A DNA stretch of 64,000 nt from Tachypleus tridentatus (GCF_004210375.1 NC_134830.1:50349094-50413093); one strand, 5' to 3'; shown: positions 1 to 16,000, counted from the stretch's first letter. A program made the numbers and translations. The notes: generated from the sequence alone by a model not told the origin.

Positions 1-1699
1 GAATAGCATTCGTTTGTTGACTGGCTCACTCTAGAAGCACAACAATATAGCAATGTGTTTATTGACTGGCTCAGTCTAGAAAGCTAGGAGCACAACAGAA
101 TAGCATTCGTTTGTTGACTCGCTGGGTCTAGGAGGACAACAATATAGCAATCTATTTCTTGACTGGCTCACTCTAGAAGGACAACTATATAACAATCTGT
201 TTGTTGACAGACACAGTCTAGAAAGCTAAGTGCACAACAGAATAGAATCCGTTTTTTGACTCGCTCGGTCTAGGAAGACAACAATACAACGATCTGTTTC
301 TTAAATAGCTCACTCTAGAAAAAACAACAATATAGCAATCTCTTTGTTGACTGGCTCACTCTAGAAGGACAACAATATAGCAATCTGTTTGTTAACTGGC
401 TCACTCTAGAAGGACAACAATATAGCAATCTGTTTGTTGACTGGCTCAGTATAGGAGCACAACAGAATAGCATCCGTTTGTTGACTCGCTCGGTCTAGGA
501 GTACAACAATATAGCGATCTGTTTGTTGACTACCTCAGTCTAGGAAGACAACAATATAGCGATCTATTTCTTGACTGGCTCACTCTAGAAGAACAACTAT
601 ATAACAATCTGTTTGTTGACAGACTCAGTCTAGAAAGATAAGTGCACAACAGAATAGAATCCGTTTTTTGACTCGCTCGGTCTAGGAAGACAACAATACA
701 ACGATCTGTTTCTTAAATAGCTCACTCTAGAAAAAAAAACAATATAGCAATCTGTTTGTTGACTGGCTCACTCTGGAAGAACAACTATATAGCAATCTGT
801 TTATACTGAATCAGTCTAGAAAGCTAGAAGCACAAAAGAATAATATCCGTTTTTTGACTCGCTCAGTCTAGGAGGACAACAATATAGCAATCTATTTGTT
901 GACTGGCTCACTCTAGAAGAACAACTATATAGCAATTTGTTTGTTGACTGACTCAGTCTAGAAAGCTAGGAGCACAACAGAATAGAATCCGTTTTTTGAC
1001 TCGCTCAGTCTAGGAGGACAACAATATAGCAATCTATTTGTTGACTGGCTCACTCTAGAAGGACAACTATATAGCAATCTGTTTGTTGACTGCCTCAGTC
1101 TAGAAAGCTAAGAGCACAACAGAATAGTATCTGCTTATTGACTCGCTCTCTCTAGAAGGACAACAATATAGCAATCTGTTTGTTAACTTGCTCAGTCTAG
1201 AAAGCTAGGAGCACAACAAAATAGCAAAAGTTTGTTGACTGGCTCAGATTAGGAGCACAACAAAAATGCATTCGTTTGTTGACTGGCTTAGCCTAGGAGA
1301 ACAACAGAATAGCATTCGTTTGTTGACTGGCTCACTCTAGAAGCACAACAATATAGCAATGTGTTTATTGACTGGCTCAGTCTAGAAAGCTAGGAGCACA
1401 ACAGAATAGCATCCGTTTGTAGACTCGCTCGGTCTAGGAGTACAAAAATATTGCGATCTGTTTGTCGACTCGCTCAATCTAGGAGGACAACTATATGGCA
1501 ATCTGTTTGTTAACTTGCTCAGTCTAGAAAGCTAGTAGCACAACAGAATAGTATCCGTTTTTTGACTCCCTGGGTCTAGGAAGACAACAATACAGCGATC
1601 TGTTTGTTGACTGGCTCACTCTAGAAGGACAACAATATAGCAATCTGTTTGTTGACTGGCTCAGTATAGGAGCACAACAGAATAGCATCCGTTTGTTGA

Positions 1700-4020
1700 C
1701 TCGCTCGGTCTAGGAGTACAACAATATAGCGATCTGTTTGTTGACTACCTCAGTCTAGGAGGACAACAATATAGCAATCTATTTCTTGACTGGCTCACTC
1801 TAGAAGGACAACTATATAACAATCTGTTTGTTGACTGACTCAGTCTAGAAAGCTAAGTGCAGAACAGAATAGAATCCGTTTTTTGACTCGCTCGGTCTAG
1901 GAAGACAACAATACAACGATCTGTTTCTTAAATAGCTCACTCTAGAAAAAACAACAATATAGCAATCTGTTTGTTGACTAGCTCACTCTAGAAGGACAAC
2001 AATATAGCAATCTGTTTGTTGACTGGCTCAGTCTAGGAGCACAACAGAATAGCATCTGTTTGTTGACTGCCTTAGTCTAGAAAGCTAGGAGCACAACAGA
2101 ATAGCATCCGTTTGTTGACTCGCTCCGTCTAGGAGGACAACAATATAGCTATCTATTTGTTGACTGGCTCACTCTAGAAGAACAACTATATAGCAATCTG
2201 TTTATTGACTGAATCAGTCTAGAAAGCTAGGAGAACAACAGAATAAAATTCGTTTTTTGACTCGCTCAGTCTAGGAGGACAACAATATAGCAATCTATTT
2301 GTTGACTGGCTCTGTCTAGAAGGCAACAATATAGCAATCTGTTTGTCAACTTGCTCACTCTATAAAGCTAGGAGCACAACAAAATAGCATAGATTTGTTG
2401 ACTCGCTCGGTCTCGGAGAACAACAATACAGCGATCTGTTTGTTGACTGGCTTGGTCTAGGAGGAGAAGAATACAGCAATTTCTTTGTTGACTGGATCAG
2501 TCTAGGAGCACAACAGAATAGAATCCGTTTGTTCATTTGCTCGGTCTAGGAGGACAACAATATAGCGATCTGTTTGTTTACTCACTCAGCCTAGGTGAAC
2601 AACAATACAGCGATCTGTTTGTTTACTCACTCATCCCAGAAGGACAAAAATACATCGATCTGTTTGTTGACTGGATCAGTCTAGGAGCACAACAGAATAG
2701 CATTCGTTTGTTGACTGGCTCGGTCTAGAAAGCTAAGAGCACAACAGTATAGTATCTGCTTTTTGACTCGCTCTGTCTAGAAGAACAACAATATAGCAAT
2801 CTGTTTGTCAACTTGCTCAGTCTAGAAAGCTAAGAGCACAACAGAATAGTATCCGCTTTTTGACTCGCTCGGTCTAGGAGTACAACAATATAGCGATCTG
2901 TTTGTTGACTACCTCAGTCTAGGAGGACAACAATATAGCAATCTATTTCTTGACTGGCTCACTCTAGAAGGACAACTATATAACAATCTATTTGTTGACT
3001 GACTCAGTCTAGAAAGCTAAGTGCAGAACAGAATAGAATCCGTTTTTTGACTCGCTCGGTCTAGGAAGACAACAATACAACGATCTGTTTCTTAAATAGC
3101 TCACTCTAGAAAAAACAACAAATAGCAATCTGTTTGTTGACTAGCTCACTCTAGAAGGACAACAATATAGCAATCTGTTTGTTGACTGGCTCAGTCTAGG
3201 AGTACAACAGAATAGCATCTGTTTGTTGACTGCCTTAGTCTAGAAAGCTAGGAGCACAACAGAATAGCATCCGTTTGTTGACTCGCTCCGTCTAGGAGGA
3301 CAACAATATAGCTATCTATTTGTTGACTGGCTCACTCTAGAAGAACAACTATATAGCAATCTGTTTATTGACTGAATCAGTCTAGAAAGCTAGGAGAACA
3401 ACAGAATAAAATTCGTTTTTTGACTCGCTCAGTCTAGGAGGACAACAATATAGCAATCTATTTGTTGACTGGCTCTGTCTAGAAGGCAACAATATAGCAA
3501 TCTGTTTGTCAACTTGCTCACTCTATAAAGCTAGGAGCACAACAAAATAGCATAGATTTGTTGACTCGCTCGGTCTCGGAGAACAACAATACAGTGATCT
3601 GTTTGTTGACTGGTTTGGTTAAGGAGGACAAGAATACAGCAATTTGTTTGTTGACTGGATCAGTCTAGGAGCACAACAGAATAGAATCCGTTTGTTCATT
3701 TGCTCGGTCTAGGAGGACAACAATATAGCGATCTGTTTGTTTACTCACTCAGCCTAGGTGAACAACAATACAGCGATCTGTTTGTTTACTCACTCATCCC
3801 AGAAGGACAAAAATACAGCGATCTGTTTGTTGACTGGCTCAGTCTAGGAGCACAACAGAATAGCATTCGTTTGTTGACTGGCTCGGTCTAGAAAGCTGGG
3901 AGCACAACAGAATAGTATCTGCTTTTTGACTCGCTCCGTCTAAAAGGACAAATATATAGCAATCTGTTTGTTGAGTGGCTCAGTCTAGAAAACTAGGAGC
4001 ACAACAGTAAAGTATCTGCT
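1700..4020. repeat. Tandem 1163-bp macro-duplication inside the satellite
   Basis: Two adjacent segments match unit by unit at an offset of 1163 bp. The landmark TTCATTTGCTCGG block at about 2534 recurs at about 3697. The landmark TACAACAATATAGCGATCTG at about 1718 recurs at about 2881. Differences are scattered single-base changes, so the duplication is recent relative to the divergence of neighbouring units. Edges are approximate. Confidence 0.85.
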
Positions 4021-4089
4021 TTTTGACTCGCTCTGTCTAGAAGGACAACAATATAGCAATCTGTTTGTCAACTTGCTCAGTCTAGAAAG

Positions 4090-7000
4090 CTAAGAGCACA
4101 ACAGAATAGTATCCGCTTTTTGACTCGCTCGGTCTAGGAGTACAACAATACAGCGATCTGTTTGTTGACTGGCTTAGTCTAGGAGGACAAGATACAGCAA
4201 TCTGTTTGTTAACTTGCTCAGTCTAGAAAGCTAGTAGCACAACAGAATAGTATCCGTTTTTTGACTCCCTGGGTCTAGGAAGACAACAATACAGCGATCT
4301 GTTTGTTGACTGGCTCCCTCTAGAAGGACAACAATATAGCAATCTGTTTGTGGACTGGCTCAGTATAGGAGCACAAAAGAATAGCATTCGTTTGTTGACT
4401 CGCTCAGTCTAGGACCACAACAGAATAGCATCCGTTTGTTGACTCGCTCGGTCTAGGAGGACAACAATATAGCGATCTGTTTATTGACCTGCTCAGTCTA
4501 GAAAGCAAGGAGCACAACAGAATAGCATCCGTTTGTAGACTCGCTCGGTCTAGGAGTACAAAAATATTGCGATCTGTTTGTCGACTCGCTCAATCTAGGA
4601 GGACAACAATATAGCAATCTGTTTGTTAACTTCCTCAGTCTAGAAAGCTAGTAGCACAACAGAATAGTATCCGTTTTTTGACTCCCTGGGTCTAGGAAGA
4701 CAACAATACAGCGATCTGTTTGTTGACTGGCTCCCTCTAGAAGGACAACAATATAGCAATCTGTTTGTGGACTGATTCAGTATAGAGCACAACAGAATAG
4801 CATTCGTTTGTTGACTCGCTCGGTCTAGGAGGACAACAATATAGCAATCTATTTGTTGACTGGCTCACTCTAGAAGGACAACTATATAGCAATCTGTTTG
4901 TTGACTGGCTCAGTCTAGAAAGCTAGGAGCACAACAGAATAGTATCTGCTTATTGACTCGCTCTGTCTAGAAGGACAACAATATAGCAATCTGTTTGTTA
5001 ACTTGCTCAGTCTAGAAAGCTAGGAGCACAACAAAATAGCAAAAGTTTGTTGACTGGCTCAGTCTAGGAGCACAACAAAAATGCATTTGTTTGTTGATTG
5101 GCTTAGCCTAGGAGAACAACAGAATAGCATTCGTTTGTTGACTGGCTCACTCTAGAAGCACAACAATATAGCAATGTGTTTATTGACTGGCTCAGTCTAG
5201 AAAGCTAGGAGCACAACAGAATAGCATCCGTTTGTAGACTCGCTCGGTCTAGGAGTACAAAAATATTGCGATCTGTTTGTCGACTCGCTCAATCTAGGAG
5301 GACAACTATATGGCAATCTGTTTGTTAACTTGCTCAGTCTAGAAAGCTAGTAGCACAACAGAATAGTATCCGTTTTTTGACTCCCTGGGTCTAGGAAGAC
5401 AACAATACAGCGATCTGTTTGTTGACTAGCTCACTCTAGAACGACAACAATATAGCAATCTGTTTCTTGACTGGCTCACTCTAGAAGGACAACTATATAA
5501 CAATCTATTTGTTGACTGACTCAGTCTAGAAAGCTAAGTGCACAACAGAATAGAATCCGTTTTTTGACTCGCTCGGTCTAGGAAGACAACAATACAACGA
5601 TCTGTTTCTTAAATAGCTCACTCTAGAAAAACAACAATATAGCAATCTGTTTGTTGACTAGCTCACTCTAGAAGGACAACAATATAGCAATCTGTTTGTT
5701 GACTGGCTCAGTCTAGGAGCACAACAGAATAGCATCTGTTTGTTGACTGCCTTAGTCTAGAAAGCTAGGAGCACAACAGAATAGCATCCGTTTGTTGACT
5801 CGCTCCGTCTAGGAGGACAACAATATAGCTATCTATTTGTTGACTGGCTCACTCTAGAAGAACAACTATATAGCAATCTGTTTATTGACTGAATCAGTCT
5901 AGAAAGCTAGGAGAACAACAGAATAAAATTCGTTTTTTGACTCGCTCACTCTAGGAGGACAACAATATAGCAATCTATTTGTTGACTGGCTCTGTCTAGA
6001 AGGCAACAATATAGCAATCTGTTTGTCAACTTGCTCACTCTATAAAGCTAGGAGCACAACAAAATAGCAGAGATTTGTTGACTCGCTCGGTCTCGGAGAA
6101 CAACAATACAGCGATCTGTTTGTTGACTGGCTTGGTCTAGGAGGACAAAAATACAGCAATTTGTTTGTTGACTGGATCAGTCTAGGAGCAGAAAAGAAGA
6201 GAATCCGTTTGTTCATTTGCTCGGTCTAGGAGGACAACAATATAGCGATCTGTTTGTTTACTCACTCAGCCTAGGTGAACAACAATACAGCGATCTGTTT
6301 GTTGACTGGCTCAGTCTAGGAGCACAACAGAATAGCATTCGTTTGTTGACTGGCTCGGTCTAGAAAGCTGGGAGCACAACAGTATAGTATCTGCTTTTTG
6401 ACTCGCTCTGTCTAGAAGGACAACAATATAGCAATCTGTTTGTCAACTTGCTCAGTCTAGAAAGCTAAGAGCACAACAGAATAGTATCCGCTTTTTGACT
6501 CGCTCGGTCTAGGAGTACAACAATACAGCGATCTGTTTGTTGACTGGCTTAGTCTAGGAGGACAAGATACAGCAATCTGTTTGTTAACTTGCTCAGTCTA
6601 GAAAGCTAGTAGCACAACAGAATAGTATCCGTTTTTTGACTCCCTGGGTCTAGGAAGACAACAATACAGCGATCTGTTTGTTGACTGGCTCCCTCTAGAA
6701 GGACAACAATATAGCAATCTGTTTGTGGACTGGCTCAGTATAGGAGCACAAAAGAATAGCATTCGTTTGTTGACTCGCTCAGTCTAGGACCACAACAGAA
6801 TAGCATCCGTTTGTTGACTCGCTCGGTCTAGGAGGACAACAATATAGCGATCTGTTTATTGACCTGCTCAGTCTAGAAAGCAAGGAGCACAACAGAATAG
6901 CATCCGTTTGTAGACTCGCTCGGTCTAGGAGTACAAAAATATTGCGATCTGTTTGTCGACTCGCTCAATCTAGGAGGACAACAATATAGCAATCTGTTTG

Positions 7001-7250
7001 TTAACTTCCTCAGTCTAGAAAGCTAGTAGCACAACAGAATAGTATTCGTTTTTTGACTCCCTGGGTCTAGGAAGACAACAATACAGCGATCTGTTTGTTG
7101 ACTGGCTCCCTCTAGAAGGACAACAATATAGCAATCTGTTTGTGGACTGATTCAGTATAGGAGCACAACAGAATAGCATTCGTTTGTTGACTCGCTCGGT
7201 CTAGAAGGACAACAATATAGCGATCTGTTTATTGATTTGCTCAGTCTAGG
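4090..7250. repeat. 2375-bp offset macro-duplication inside the satellite
   Basis: The ordered run of variants around 4139-4830 recurs at 6514-7200. The unusual unit GCACAAAAGAATAGCATTCG starts at 4371 and again at 6746 (offset 2375). Private variants such as GGACCACAACAG and AGAAAGCAAGGAGC keep the same order in both copies. Edges are approximate. Confidence 0.8.
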
Positions 7251-10200
7251 AGGACAACAATATAGCAATCTATTTCTTGACTGGCTCCTTCTAGAAGGAC
7301 AACTATATAACAATCTGTTTGTTGACTGACTCAGTCTAGAAAGCTAAGTGCACAACAGAATAGAATCCGTTTTTTTAATTCGCTCGGTCTAGGAAGACAA
7401 CAATACAACGATCTGTTTCTTAAATAGCTCACTCTAGAAAAAACAACAATATAGCAATCTGTTTGTTGACTGGCTCACCCTAAAAGAACAACTATATAGC
7501 AATCTGTTTATACTGAATCAGTCTAGAAAGCTAGGACCACAACAGAATAAAATCCGTTTTTTGACTCGCTCAGTCTAGGAGGACAACAATATAGCAATCT
7601 ATTTGTTGACTGGCTCACTCTAGAAGAACAACTATATAGCAATTTGTTTGTTGACTGACTCAGTCTAGAAAGCTAGGAGCACAACAGAATAGAATCCGTT
7701 TTTTGACTCGCTCAGTCTAGGAGGACAACAATATAGCAATCTATTTGTTGACTGGCTCACTCTAGAAGGACAACTATATAGCAATCTGTTTGTTGACTGG
7801 CTCAGTCTAGAAAGCTAGGAGCACAACAGAATAGTATCTGCTTATTGACTCGCTCTATCTAGAAGAACAACAATATAGCAATCTGTTTGTTAACTTGCTC
7901 AGTCTAGAAAGCTAGGAGCACAACAAAATAGCAAAAGTTTGTTGACTGGCTCAGTCTAGGAGCACAACAAAAATGCATTCGTTTGTTGACTGGCTTAGCC
8001 TAGGAGAACAACAGAATAGCATTTGTTTGTTGACTGGCTCACTCTAGAAGCACAACAATATAGCAATGTGTTTATTGACTGGCTCAGTCTAGAAAGCTAG
8101 GAGCACAACAGAATAGCATCCGTTTGTAGACTCGCTCGGTCTAGGAGTACAAAAATATTGCGATCTGTTTGTCGACTCGCTCAATCTAGGAGGACAACAA
8201 TATGGCAATCTGTTTGTTAACTTGCTCAGTCTAGAAAGCTAGTAGCACAACAGAATAGTATCCGTTTTTTGACTCCCTGGGTCTAGGAAGACAACAATAT
8301 AGCAATCTGTTTGTTGACTGGCTCAGTATAGGAGCACAACAGAATAGCATCCGTTTGTTGACTCGCTCGGTCTAGGAGTACAACAATATAGCGATCTGTT
8401 TGTTGACTACCTCAGTCTAGGAAGACAACAATATAGCGATCTATTTCTTGACTGGCTCACTCTAGAAGAACAACTATATAACAATCTGTTTGTTGACAGA
8501 CTCAGTCTAGAAAGATAAGTGCACAACAGAATAGAATCCGTTTTTTGACTCGCTCGGTCTAGGAAGACAACAATACAACGATCTGTTTCTTAAATAGCTC
8601 ACTCTAGAAAAAACAACAATATAGCAATCTGTTTGTTGACTGGCTCACTCTAGAAGAACAACTATATAGCAATCTGTTTATACTGAATCAGTCTAGAAAG
8701 CTAGAAGCACAACAGAATAATATCCGTTTTTTGACTCGCTCAGTCTAGGAGGACAACAATATAGCAATCTATTTGTTGACTGGCTCACTCTAGAAGAACA
8801 ACTATATAGCAATCTGTTTGTTGACTGGCTCAGTCTAGAAAGCTAGGAGCACAACAGAATAGTATCTGCTTATTGACTCGCTCTGTCTAGAAGAACAACA
8901 ATATAGCAATCTGTTTGTTAACTTGCTCAGTCTAGAAAGCTAGGAGCACAACAAAATAGCAAAAGTTTGTTGACTGGCTCAGTCTAGGAGCACAACAAAA
9001 ATGCATTCGTTTGTTGACTGGCTTAGTCTAGGAGAACAACAGAATAGCATTCGTTTGTTGACTGGCTCACTCTAGAAGCACAACAATATAGCAATGTGTT
9101 TATTGACTGGCTCAGTCTAGAAAGCTAGGAGCACAACAGAATAGCATCCGTTTGTAGACTCGCTCGATCTAGGAGTACAAAAATATTGCGATCTGTTTGT
9201 CGACTCGCTCAATCTAGGAGGACAACAATATGGCAATCTGTTTGTTAACTTGCTCAGTCTAGAAAGCTAGTAGCACAACAGAATAGTATCCGTTTTTTGA
9301 CTCCCTGGGTCTAGGAAGACAACAATACAGCGATCTGTTTGTTGACTGGCTCACTCTAGAAGGACAACAATATAGCAATCTGTTTGTTGACTGGCTCAGT
9401 ATAGGAGCACAACAGAATAGCATCCGTTTGTTGACTCGCTCGGTCTAGGAGTACAACAATATAGCGATCTGTTTGTTGACTACCTCAGTCTAGGAAGACA
9501 ACAATATAGCAATCTATTTCTTGACTGGCTCACTCTAGAAGAACAACTATATAACAATCTGTTTGTTGACAGACTCAGTCTAGAAAGATAAGTGCACAAC
9601 AGAATAGAATCCGTTTTTTGACTCTCTCGGTCTAGGAAGACAACAATACAACGATCTGTTTCTTAAATAGCTCACTCTAGAAAAAACAACAATATAGCAA
9701 TCTGTTTGTTGACTGGCTCACTCTAGAAGAACAACTATATAGCAATCTGTTTATACTGAATCAGTCTAGAAAGCTAGAAGCACAACAGAATAATATCCGT
9801 TTTTTGACTCGCTCAGTCTAGGAGGACAACAATATAGCAATCTATTTGTTGACTGGCTCACTCTAGAAGAACAACTATATAGCAATTTGTTTGTTGACTG
9901 ACTCAGTCTAGAAAGCTAGGAGCACAACAGAATAGAATCCGTTTTTTGACTCGCTCAGTCTAGGAGGACAACAATATAGCAATCTATTTGTTGACTGGCT
10001 CACTCTAGAAGGACAACTATATAGCAATCTGTTTGTTGACTGGCTCAGTCTAGAAAGCTAGAAGCACAACAGAATAGTATCTGCTTATTGACTCGCTCTG
10101 TCTAGAAGAACAACAATATAGCAATCTGTTTGTTAACTTGCTCAGTCTAGAAAGCTAGGAGCACAACAAAATAGCAAAAGTTTGTTGACTGGCTCAGTCT

Positions 10201-13059
10201 AGGAGCACAACAAAAATGCATTCGTTTGTTGACTGGCTTAGCCTAGGAGAACAACAGAATAGAATTCGTTTGTTGACTGGCTCACTCTAGAAGCACAACA
10301 ATATAGCAATGTGTTTATTGACTGGCTCAGTCTAGAAAGCTAGGAGCACAACAGAATAGCATCCGTTTGTTGACTCGCTCGGTCTAGGAGTACAAAAATA
10401 TAGCGATCTGTTTGTCGTTTCGCTCAATCTAGGAGGACAACTATATGGCAATCTGTTTGTTAACTTGCTCAGTCTAGAAAGCTAGTAGCACAACAGAATA
10501 GTATACGTTTTTTGACTCCCTGGGTCTAGGAAGACAACAATACAGCGATCTGTTTGTTGACTGGCTCACTCTAGAAGAACAACAATATAGCAATCTGTTT
10601 GTTGACTGGCTCAGTATAGGAGCACAACAGAATAGCATCCGTTTGTTGACTCGCTCGGTCTAGGAGTACAACAATATAGCGATCTGTTTGTTGACTACCT
10701 CAGTCTAGGAGGACAACAATATAGCAATCTATTTCTTGACTGGCCCACTCTAGAAGGACAACAATATAGCAATCTGTTTGTTGACTGGCTCAGTATAGGA
10801 GCACAAAAAAATAGCATTCGTTTGTTGACTCGCTCAGTCAAGGACCACAACAGAATAACATCCGTTTGTTGACTCGCTCGGTCTAGGAGGACAACAATAT
10901 AGCGATCTGTTTATTGACCTGCTCAGTCTAGAAAGCAAGGAGCACAACAGAATAGCATCCGTTTGTAGACTCGCTCAGTCTAGGAGTACAAAAATATTGC
11001 GATCTGTTTGTCGACTCGCTCAATCTAGGAGGACAACAATATAGCAATCTGTTTGTTAACTTGCTCAGTTCAGAAAGCTAGTAGCACAACAGAATAGTAT
11101 CCGTTTTTTGACTCCCTGGGTCTAGGAAGACAACAATACAGCGATCTGTTTGTTGACTGGCTCACTCTAGAAGGACAACAATATAGCAATCTGTTTGTGG
11201 ACTGATTCAGTATAGGAGCACAACAGAATAGCATTCGTTTGTTGAATCGCTCGGTCTAGGAGTACAACAATATAGCGATCTGTTTGTTGACTCCCTCAGT
11301 CTAGGAGGACAACAATATAGCAATCTGTTTCTTGACTGGCTCACTCTAGAAGAACAACTATATAACAATCTGTTTGTTGACAGACTCAGTCTAGAAAGCT
11401 AAGTGCACAACAGAATAGAATCCGTTTTTTGACTCGCTCGGTCTAGGAAGACAACAATACAACGATCTGTTTCTTAAATAGCTCACTCTAGAAAAAACAA
11501 CAAAATAGCAATCCGTTTGTTGACTGGCTCACTCTAGAAGGACAACAATATAGCAATCTGTTTGTTGACTGGCTCAGTCTAGGAGCACAAGAGAATAGCA
11601 TCTGTTTGTTGACTGCCTTAGTCTAGAAAGCTAGGAGCACAACAGAATAAAATCCGTTTTTTGACTTGCTCAGTCAAAGAGGACAACAATATTGCAATCT
11701 ATTTGTTGACTGGCTCTGTCTAGAAGGACAACAATATAGCAATCTGTTTGTCAACTTGCTCAGTCTAGAAAGCTAGGAGCACAACAAAATAGCATAAGTT
11801 TGTTGACTCGCTCGGTCTCGGAGTACAACAATACAGCGATCTGTTTGTTGACTGGCTTGGTCTAAGAGGACAAGAATACAGCAATCTGTTTCTTGACTGG
11901 CTCATTCTAGAAAAACAACAATATAGCAATCTGTTTCTTGACTGGCTCATTCTAGAAAAACAACAATATAGCAATCTGTTTGTTGACTGGCTCAGTATAG
12001 GAGCACTAAAAAATAGCATTCGTTTGTTGACTCGCTCAGTCTAGGACCAAAACAGAAGAGCATCCGTTTGTTGACTCGCTAGGTTTAGGAGGACAACAGT
12101 ATAGCAATTTGTTTGTTGACTGACTCAGTCTAGAAAGCTAGGAGCACAACAGAATAGAATCCGTTTTTTGACTCGCTCAGTCTAGGAGGACAACAATATA
12201 GCAATCTATTTGTTGACTGGCTCACTCTAGAAGGACAACTATATAGCAATCTGTTTGTTGACTGGCTCAGTCTAGAAAGCTAGAAGCACAACACAATAGT
12301 ATCTGCTTATTGACTCGCTCTGTCTAGAAGGACAACAATATAGCAATCTGTTTGTTAACTTGCTCAGTCTATAAAGCTAGGAGCACAACAAAATAGCATA
12401 GGTTTGTTGACTCGCTCGGTCTCGGAGTACAACAATACAGCGATCTGTTTGTTGACTGGCTCAGTCTAGGAGGACAACAATACAGCAATTTGTTTGTTGA
12501 CTGGATCAGTCTAGGAGCACAACAGAATAGAATCCGTTTGTTCATTTGCTCGGTCTAGGAGGACAACAATATAGCGATCTGTTTGTTTACTCACTCAGCC
12601 TAGGTGAACAACAATACAGCGATCTGTTTGTTTACTCACTCATCCCAAAAGGACAAAAATACAGCGATCTGTTTGTTGACTGGCTCAGTCTAGGAGCACA
12701 ACAGAATAGCATTCGTTTGTTGACTGGCTCGGTCTAGAAAGCTGGGAGCACAACAGAATAGTATCTGCTTTTTGACTCGCTCCGTCTAAAAGTACAAATA
12801 TATAGCAATCTGTTTGTTGACTGGCTCAGTCTAGAAAACTAGGAGCACAACAGTATAGTATCTGCTTTTTGACTCGCTCTGTCTAGAAGGACAACAATAT
12901 AGCAATCTTTTTGTCAACTTGCTCAGTCTAGAAAGCTAAGAGCACAACAGAATAGTATCCGCTTTTTGACTCGCTCGGTCTAGGAGTACAACAATACAGC
13001 AATCTGTTTGTTAACTTGCTCAGTCTAGAAAGCTAGTTGCACAACAGAATAGTATCCGA

Positions 13060-16000
13060 TTTTTGACTCCCTGGGTCTAGGAAGACAACAATACAGGGAT
13101 CTGTTTGTTGACTGGCCCACTCTAGAAGGACAACAATATAGCAATCTGTTTGTTGACTGGCTCAGTATAGGAGCACAAAAAAATAGCATTCGTTTGTTGA
13201 CTCGCTCAGTCTAGGACCACAACAGAATAGCATACGTTTGTTGACTCGCTCGGTCTAGGAGGACAACAATATAGCGATCTGTTTATTGACCTGCTCAGTC
13301 TAGAAAGCAAGGAGCACAACAGAATAGCATCCGTTTGTAGACTCGCTCGGTCTAGGAGTACAAAAATATTGAGATCTGTTTGTCGACTCGCTCAATCTAG
13401 AGGACAACAATATAGCAATCTGTTTGTTAACTTACTCAGTTTAGAAAGCTAGTAGCACAACAGAATAGTATCCGTTTTTTGACTCCCTGGGTCTAGGAAG
13501 ACAACAATACAGCGATCTGTTTGTTGACTGGCTCACTCTAGAAGGACAACAATATAGCAATCTGTTTGTGGACTGATTCAGTATAGGAGCACGACAGAAT
13601 AGCAATCTGTTTGTTGACTGGCTCAGTCTAGAAAACTAGGAGCACAACAGTATAGTATCTGCTTTTTGACTCGCTCTGTCTAGAAGGACAACAATATAGC
13701 AATCTGTTTGTTGACTTGCTCAGTCTAGAAAGCTAAGAGCACAACAGAATAGTATCCGCTTTTTGACTCGCTCGGTCTAGAGTACAACAATACAGCGATC
13801 TGTTTGTTGACTGGCTTAGTCTAGGAGTACAAAAATATTGCGATCTGTTTGTCGACTCGCTCAATCTAGGAGAACAACAATATAGCAATCTGTTTGTTAA
13901 CTTGCTCAGTTCAGAAAGCTAGTAGCACAACAGAATAGTATCCGTTTTTTGACTCCCTGGGTCTAGGAAGACAACAATACAGCGATCTGTTTGTTGACTG
14001 GCTCACTCTAGAAGGACAACAATATAGCAATCTGTTTGTGGACTGATTCAGTATAGGAGCACAGCAGAATAGCATTCATTTGTTGACTCGCTCGGTCTAG
14101 GAGTACAACAATATAGCGATCTGTTTGTTGACTCCCTCAGTCTAGGAGGACAACAATATAGCAATCTATTTCTTGACTGGCTCACTCTAGAAGGACAACT
14201 ATATAACAATCTGTTTGTTGACAGACTCAGTCTAGAAAGCTAAGTGCACAACAGAATAGAATCCGTTTTTTGACTCGCTCGGTCTAGGAAGACAACAATA
14301 CAACGATCTGTTTCTTAAATAGCTCACTCTAGAAAAAACAACAATATAGCAATCTGTTTGTTGACTGGCTCACTCTAGAAGGACAACAATATAGCAATCT
14401 GTTTGTTGACTCGCTCAGTCTAGGAGCACAAGAGAATAGCATCTGTTTGTTGACTGCCTTAGTCTAGAAAGCTAGGAGCACAACAGAATAGCATCCGTTT
14501 GTTGACTCACTTGGTCTAGGAGAACAACAATATAGCGATCTGTTTATTGATTTGATCAGTCTAGAAAGCAAGGAGCACAACAGAATAGCATCCGTTTGTT
14601 GACTCGCTCGGTCTAGGAGTACAAAAATATGGCGATCATTTTGTCGACTCGCTCAGTCTAGGAGGACAACAATATAGCAATCTATTTGTTGACACGCTCC
14701 GTCTAGGAGGACAACAATATAGCAATCTATTTGTTGACTGGCTCACTCTAGAAGAACAACTATATAGCAATTTGTTTGTTGACTGACTCAGTGTAGAAAG
14801 CTAGGAGCACAACAGAATAGAATCCGTTTTTTGACTCGCTCAGTCTAGGAGGACAACAATATAGCAATCTATTTGTTGACTGGCTCACTCTAGAAGGACA
14901 ACTATATAGCAATCTGTTTGTTGACTGGCTCAGTCTAGAAAGCTAGAAGCACAACACAATAGTATCTGCTTATTGACTCGCTCTTTCTAGAAGGACAACA
15001 ATACAGCAATCTGTTTGTTAACTTGCTCAGTCTAGAAAGCTAGTTGCACAACAGAATAGTATCCGATTTTTGACTCCCTGGGTCTAGGAAGACAACAATA
15101 CAGGGATCTGTTTGTTGACTGGCCCACTCTAGAAGGACAACAATATAGCAATCTGTTTGTTGACTGGCTCAGTATAGGAGCACAAAAAAATAGCATTCGT
15201 TTGTTGACTCGCTCAGTCTAGGACCACAACAGAATAGCATACGTTTGTTGACTCGCTCGGTCTAGGAGGACAACAATATAGCGATCTGTTTATTGACCTG
15301 CTCAGTCTAGAAAGCAAGGAGCACAACAGAATAGCATCCGTTTGTAGACTCGCTCGGTCTAGGAGTACAAAAATATTGAGATCTGTTTGTCGACTCGCTC
15401 AATCTAGGAGGACAACAATATAGCAATCTGTTTGTTAACTTACTCAGTTTAGAAAGCTAGTAGCACAACAGAATAGTATCCGTTTTTTGACTCCCTGGGT
15501 CTAGGAAGACAACAATACAGCGATCTGTTTGTTGACTGGCTCACTCTAGAAGGACAACAATATAGCAATCTGTTTGTGGACTGATTCAGTATAGGAGCAC
15601 GACAGAATAGCAATCTGTTTGTTGACTGGCTCAGTCTAGAAAACTAGGAGCACAACAGTATAGTATCTGCTTTTTGACTCGCTCTGTCTAGAAGGACAAC
15701 AATATAGCAATCTGTTTGTCAACTTGCTCAGTCTAGAAAGCTAAGAGCACAACAGAATAGTATCCGCTTTTTGACTCGCTCGGTCTAGGAGTACAACAAT
15801 ACAGCGATCTGTTTGTTGACTGGCTTAGTCTAGGAGTACAAAAATATTGCGATCTGTTTGTCGACTCGCTCAATCTAGGAGGACAACAATATAGCAATCT
15901 GTTTGTTAACTTGCTCAGTTCAGAAAGCTAGTAGCACAACAGAATAGTATCCGTTTTTTGACTCCCTGGGTCTAGGAAGACAACAATACAGCGATCTGTT